Under the pieces are notes generated by a model. That model was not told the origin of the DNA, searched no databases, and saw nothing but the letters and a program-made list of their open reading frames with translations. Below, one piece after another: positions 61,498 through 64,000 of a stretch of DNA of 64,000 nt (position 1 is its first letter; the number at the start of each line of letters is the position of its first letter). This DNA comes from Lanius collurio (Eukaryota; Chordata; Aves; Passeriformes; Laniidae). Position numbers and translations under genes: made by a program. The DNA lies in contig JACBWW010000015.1 in assembly GCA_020086605.1 (NCBI GenBank), positions 8,567,573 to 8,631,572 of the forward strand. Direction: 5' to 3'.

Positions 61498-62049
61498 AAA
61501 GAGATGTTTTAGGTGGAGGAGGCATGGCGGGTTCAACTAAACTCTGAATTATATGACTGCCTCTAGCTGGTTCCATAGGTTAATTCATCAGCCTACAGTT
61601 AGTCAATAAAGTACTGCATGTAAATCTGTCATCACTATAAAATATAGGACACTTGTTGGGGAAAGCCTTTGCTCAGTTACTGACAGAAGAAAGGGGCAAT
61701 TTGGTTCTGTTTTGATCAGTTTAGCTTTTGCTTTTGTGATTCCCTTTTAAGTTGTAAAGACTTATATCTTTCAGAGGCATGACATTAAGCTGAATTTGTA
61801 GCTACCCATCTTTGGTGTCTAAAAACATGAGCCTTGTTTCTTTCACTTCTCACGTAAAACATTTTGATAAAGGATAGATTTCTTCATAAATGACACAGTA
61901 TTATGAGCATTTTTAGACATTATTAGAATTATTTAGATTTTATTAAATCCCATGCAGCAGTCTCAATGTCAATGAATACATTAGAAGTGTTTAATAATAT
62001 GTGCTCTATTAAGAAGATAAAGTTTGATGGGATGTTTCATATGTAATAA

Positions 62050-62082
62050 CCAATATATATCCAATATATGTCCAGTATATAA
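62050..62082 (+). repeat. 11-bp tandem repeat, 3 copies
   Basis: CCAATATATAT, CCAATATATGT and CCAGTATATAA are consecutive. The surrounding sequence is also rich in TATAT. Confidence 0.8.
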
Positions 62083-62287
62083 TAACGATATATGTTATAT
62101 TTTATTCAATGCCTTGGATATCATTCATAAAACGTTTTACAGGAAAACATTCATTTCTCAGTAAAAAAGATTCAAAAAAGCCTGAAATAAGAACTAATAT
62201 AAAGCAGACTATTTCTATATTGGATGAATTGGATTAAAAATTGGTTTAAGTATTTGAGTAAATCTTGCCATTTTGATTAGTGTTTTA

Positions 62288-62397
62288 GCAAAACAAAAAA
62301 AAAACTAACCCCAGTTTTGCACAAAAAAAACCCCAAAAAACAAAAAACAAAGAAAAGCAAGGTTATGTAAAATGTTAAAAAAAAAACAATGAAAAAA
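62288..62397 (+). repeat. A-rich low-complexity region
   Basis: Several A8-A10 runs are separated by AACC, CCCC and CAAAG pieces. An A/C-rich tract of the kind frequent in this window, with no clear retroposon attached. Confidence 0.8.
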
Positions 62398-64000
62398 GTC
62401 TCAAGGTTAGAAATTTGTCATTAAATAATTTTCTTATTTGCTACACTATGTATAGGCTAGAGCTATTGTTAAGAGAGACATTCAAGAATTCCAAGAACCC
62501 TGTCTCTTCAAAATAAGATGTAAGAGCAGACAATGGCTTGTAGTCAGGGAAAGTAAATATTAGGAAGGAGATTAATTAGCATGCCAAAAGAACTTTACTA
62601 AGATGAGGAGGCTACAATGGGGCTCAAAATCTCCAGCTGTGCAGAACTCTTAGGAAGGAGGAAAAAGTGGTAAATGAAGAATCAAAAAGGGTCCCCTACC
62701 TGTTTAATCAACCGCAATGATTAGAATAATTAATGATTTTTGAACTGTGTTGCAGAGACATTTCTTAAAAGATGCTGGTGATCTACACAGTAAAGAAAAA
62801 CAGGAGAGTGTGTTTCAGAGAGAAAATTAAAAATCCCCAAACTCTTCTGCTAGGTAATATGCATTTTTTTCATGGCATTTTCATTCTTATATAAAAGAAT
62901 GAAGAGCTAAAAGTTTCATTATATACTTCATCTTCTAGTTTTGTCTGCACTAGAATTACTTGCCCAGGTAAGTTATACAAGCAAATTTGCAAAATTTTTC
63001 TTGTAACTTACTTCAGGCTTGAAAATCCATGGTGAAATAAGGCCACTCAAACCAAATATACCTTTCATATCATACTATCACCCACAGTACCTTTTGTTGA
63101 GCATAACTCAAATTGTACATCTGTGTTTCTGGCCAACATATTTGAGCAAACAGGAAAATTTCAGTGGGTAAAACTAGGAGAAGTAACAAACCCTCTTTGC
63201 CTATCCTTATTTCTCATTTTTGCCTGAAAACAAAAAACATGTGGAAGATCTTCTTCAGTCACATACTTTGGAAAGCTTAAACTACAGGGGGTATGAATTA
63301 GAAAACTGCTGACCCATTCCTTAAACTTCTAGGATACTTAACTGCACAAAATGGCAAGAAAGGCAAGAAAGAAATTTAGAGAAGTCAAAGCTCACAAAGG
63401 ATACCTTTGTCCTACCCAACTTCTGAATTGCTTCTATTGAGATTTTTTGCTGTGAAATGGTTAAAACACGTCACCATCCAACACACAAACATCAACTAGA
63501 AGCTCAACATTTTTTGTTGCTTAAATGAAGCCAAATCTGAAAATTTAGCCATGGCTCTTGACGCTGAGTATTTCTGTATAAGGAACATATAAAAAAGCTA
63601 GAGATGCTTAAACTAGGAAAATATCTTCTCAGGGAGATCATGAATAACACAGGAAGGTCTTAATAGGCATTGGTTTAAAAGCTCCATCAATCTTATGAAG
63701 TTATGACTGTTTTGCTCACAGAAAATCTACTGCATACAGTGTTTGCTTTCAAAGGGTGTGTCACAGGGAGATATTTGCCTTTTTCTGGAAGCTGTGATGT
63801 GTGTCAGATAAAACTCCAGGACAGGAAAAGCTTCAGATTTTTCATGGATCTACTGAAAACAGTCAGATGAGAAGAGTTACCAATTTATAATGAATAAATT
63901 GCATCTAAAACAATTCATATGTAGAGATAGAAGATTGTCCTTTGCATCAAGATACTGCTTATTATTGTGCTGTAAATTTTAACATTCAGTTTGAATCGTC

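Larger units (their letters stand above)
61498..64000. other. Unclassified non-coding AT-rich sequence
   Basis: No transposon or exon recognised after the CR1. It contains an 11-bp tandem repeat at 62050-62082 and A-rich tracts at 62288-62397. A CCCAG|GTAAGT junction at 62967/62968, with a CTTCTAG acceptor-like site 29 nt upstream, is discussed in the findings. Confidence 0.6.

Noticed and set aside
1..64000. CRISPR array, tRNA/rRNA genes, bacterial operon or phage genes
   Set aside because: No regularly spaced direct repeats, no cloverleaf or rRNA-like sequence, no ribosome-binding-site-linked gene series; the CR1 and LTR content identify avian nuclear DNA.

Overview
This 64-kb window looks like non-coding nuclear DNA from a bird, either intergenic or deep intronic. 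The diagnosis rests on its repeats. There are three clear CR1 LINE copies, all 5'-truncated and ending in the ATTCTRTG-type octamer repeats of avian CR1. There is one solo LTR of a kind I associate with songbirds and other Neoaves. There are also one or two very old archosaur/turtle-type interspersed repeats. The background is AT-rich, with few microsatellites and short G/T- or A-rich tracts, as is usual in avian macrochromosome gene deserts. I found no bacterial-style operons, tRNA, rRNA, CRISPR array or confidently recognisable exon of a known vertebrate gene. The only real protein similarity is to the CR1 reverse-transcriptase ORF, and both copies of it are dead.

Layout: 1-8.5 kb is unannotatable sequence with a GC/CpG-richer patch near 1.0-1.25 kb and an adjacent pyrimidine-rich patch to 1.7 kb. 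A faint CR1 3'-end remnant sits near 8.6 kb. From 8.6 to 27 kb I see only short simple repeats and perfect inverted repeats. A minus-strand CR1 relic lies at 27.0-27.9 kb and a short minus-strand CR1 tail at 31.7 kb. An imperfect palindromic repeat is at 33.9 kb. A solo LTR at 35.9-36.3 kb is interrupted by a 9-N assembly gap. The stretch 36.3-60.6 kb is largely featureless, with minor tandem repeats, A-rich tracts and a CpG-rich CTCF-like site near 57.07 kb. A plus-strand CR1 relic lies at 60.7-61.5 kb, followed by A-rich unclassified sequence to the end.

The identifiable mobile DNA adds up to only about 2.5 kb, roughly 4 percent of the window. The observations worth following up are splice-like signals on the plus strand: a 121-bp block at 53463-53583 with very good acceptor and donor signals, a recursive-splice-like CAG|GTAAG junction at 26815/26816, and three other possible small exons. 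They would make sense if the window lies inside a long plus-strand intron or lncRNA, but none is proven. All are within what chance could produce in 64 kb. I found no convincing new biological system here.
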